A stretch of 5,793 bases of DNA from an uncultured Collinsella sp. Lineage in GTDB: Bacteria > Actinomycetota > Coriobacteriia > Coriobacteriales > Coriobacteriaceae. The stretch spans positions 1 to 5,793 of the forward strand of contig UQVD01000106.1 in assembly GCA_900544385.1 (NCBI GenBank). Direction: 5' to 3'. Below, piece after piece: positions 4,647 through 5,793 of this stretch. The notes under the pieces are model-generated. The model worked only from the letters and a program-made list of their open reading frames with translations, searched no databases and was not told where the DNA came from. Every line of letters starts with the position of its first letter. Positions within the stretch are counted from its first letter, which is position 1. The position numbers and the translations under genes were made by a program.

Positions 4647-5695
4647 CTGTCGAGAAGAAGGATATCGATTGGGGTAGCCTCGGCTTTGGCTACATGAAGA
4701 CCGATTACAGCTACGAGGCCCATTGGAAGGACGGCGAGTGGGACGAGGGCGGCTTGACGACCGACCACACCCTGCACGTCTCCGAGTGCGGCGGCATCTT
4801 CCATTACTGCCAGGAGGTCTTTGAGGGCCTGAAGGCCTACACCGCCGAGGACGGCAGCATCGTCTGCTTCCGTCCCGACATGAACGCTGAGCGTATGTAT
4901 AACTCTGCCCAGCGCCTCGAGATGCCCCCGTTTCCCAAGGACAAGTTCGTTGAGGCCGTCAAGCAGGTCGTTTCTGCCAACGCCGCCTGGGTTCCGCCCT
5001 TCGGTTCCGGCGCGACCCTGTACGTGCGTCCGTTTATGATCGGCTCCGGTGACGTGATCGGCGTGGCTCCCGCTCCTGAGTACACGTTCCGCATTCTCGT
5101 GACCCCGGTCGGTCCATACTTTAAGGGTGGCCTCAAGCCCGTCAAGCTGCGCGTTTCCGAGTATGACCGTGCAGCACCGCATGGCACCGGCAACATCAAG
5201 GCCGGCCTGAACTACGCCATGTCCCTCAAGCCCACGATGGAGGCTCACCGCGAGGGCTATGCCGAGAACCTGTATCTCGATTCCGAGTCCCGCACCTATG
5301 TCGAGGAGACCGGTGGCGCCAACGTCCTGTTCGTGAAGGAGGACGGCACCCTCGTCGTTCCTCAGTCGCACACCGACTCCATCCTGCCCTCTATCACCCG
5401 TCGTTCGCTCGTTCAGGTTGCTCAGGACCTGGGCATGACCGTCGACCAGCGTCCCGTCGAGTGGGCCGAGGTCAAGGCCGGCACCTTTGTGGAGTGCGGC
5501 CTGTGCGGCACCGCTGCCGTCATCTCCCCGGTTGGCGAGATCGACAACAAGGTTTACGGCGCCGACGAGACCGTGACCTTCCCGGCTGGCTACACTGAGA
5601 TCGGTCCTGTGATGAAGAAGCTCCGCGAGACCCTGACTGGTATCCAGTCCGGTGCTGTCGAGGATAAGCACAACTGGGTTTACACCGTCGCGTAA
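4643..5695 (+). CDS. ilvE: Branched-chain amino acid aminotransferase
   Basis: A fold-type IV pyridoxal-phosphate enzyme that interconverts valine, leucine and isoleucine with their 2-oxo acids, using glutamate/2-oxoglutarate; it is the last biosynthetic step, in the cytoplasm. The 350-residue length fits the longer (eukaryotic-like) bacterial BCAT group. Visible features are QEVFEGLKAY (57-66), YVRPFMIGSG (127-136) and GTGNIKAGLNYAMSL (181-195), with Lys186 as the Schiff-base lysine. YVEETGGANVLF (219-230) contains the cofactor-contacting Glu222, and CGTAAVISP (288-296) the phosphate-binding turn. Cys285 and Cys288 form a CxxC just before that turn. Codon use differs from the other genes: serine is mostly TCC here, while TCG and AGC dominate in the ABC genes, which suggests high expression. 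It stands alone between its own promoter and terminator. Confidence 0.96.
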   Translation: MTVEKKDIDWGSLGFGYMKTDYSYEAHWKDGEWDEGGLTTDHTLHVSECGGIFHYCQEVFEGLKAYTAEDGSIVCFRPDMNAERMYNSAQRLEMPPFPKDKFVEAVKQVVSANAAWVPPFGSGATLYVRPFMIGSGDVIGVAPAPEYTFRILVTPVGPYFKGGLKPVKLRVSEYDRAAPHGTGNIKAGLNYAMSLKPTMEAHREGYAENLYLDSESRTYVEETGGANVLFVKEDGTLVVPQSHTDSILPSITRRSLVQVAQDLGMTVDQRPVEWAEVKAGTFVECGLCGTAAVISPVGEIDNKVYGADETVTFPAGYTEIGPVMKKLRETLTGIQSGAVEDKHNWVYTVA

Positions 5696-5754
5696 GCTGT
5701 CTTAGCTGTCCGGGCAGAGAACAAGTTCCCTCCCGGCGCGTCCTCGGACATGCA

Positions 5755-5793
5755 AGAAGCCCTCGCTGCGCACTTCGTGCGGCGAGGGCTTCT
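5755..5793 (+). terminator. Strong rho-independent terminator of ilvE, cut at the window end
   Basis: Twelve perfect base pairs join 5755-5766 to 5782-5793. A two-base bulge (5767-5768) follows, then five more pairs (5769-5773 with 5777-5781) around a 3-base loop. The hairpin lies 59 bases after the ilvE stop. Its last base is the last base of the window, so only the end of the stem (TTCT) is seen and any T-run lies beyond. Confidence 0.88.

Noticed and set aside
4550..5671. 373-codon open frame on the minus strand opposite ilvE
   Set aside because: It is the antisense shadow of a high-GC gene with biased third positions. It has no recognisable motif or membrane pattern, while the plus-strand frame is a complete BCAT.
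5708..5749. Weak pairing GTCCG with CGGAC in the ilvE 3' untranslated region
   Set aside because: Five-base arms more than 30 bases apart, easily due to chance in GC-rich DNA.

Overview
The window reads as bacterial chromosomal DNA of high GC content with short intergenic gaps and strong Shine-Dalgarno sites. From general resemblance only, I would place it in the Actinobacteria, most likely the Coriobacteriia (a Collinsella-like gut organism). No 16S or other marker is present, so the placement is an inference. The first 54 bases are not biological. They are Illumina Nextera library sequence: poly-T, P7, an 8-base index and the i7 primer tail. They join directly to genomic DNA inside an ABC transporter Walker A motif. 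The window also ends exactly at the last base of a terminator hairpin, so it is probably one whole contig of a short-read assembly.

Layout. Bases 45-662 (+) hold the 3' end of an ABC exporter half-transporter, nucleotide-binding domain only, cut by the adapter. Bases 664-2664 (+) hold its complete partner, one base downstream. The two carry complementary degenerate residues, as in the TM287/TM288 and BmrC/BmrD heterodimers. An interrupted palindrome abuts the stop codon, and a 13-bp terminator hairpin (2706-2740) follows. Bases 2778-3482 (-) encode serine O-acetyltransferase CysE, convergent with the ABC pair. A divergent promoter region of about 220 bases carries two inverted repeats, one at each predicted promoter. 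Bases 3706-4344 (+) encode a DedA-family membrane protein, followed by a terminator. A leader region of 298 bases comes next, with a predicted promoter, a possible leaderless 49-codon ORF and GC-rich secondary structure. Bases 4643-5695 (+) encode branched-chain amino acid aminotransferase IlvE, followed by a very strong terminator at the window end.

Functionally these are four separate transcription units: a multidrug or lipid-type heterodimeric exporter, the entry step of cysteine synthesis, a DedA membrane-homeostasis protein, and the last step of valine, leucine and isoleucine synthesis. Nothing links them into one pathway. I see no mobile gene, CRISPR array, tRNA, rRNA or obviously new multi-gene system. 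The most interesting items are the adapter junction inside a Walker A codon run, the palindromes next to the cysE and dedA promoters and the exporter stop codon, the acidic N-terminal extension of the second ABC protein, and the ilvE leader.
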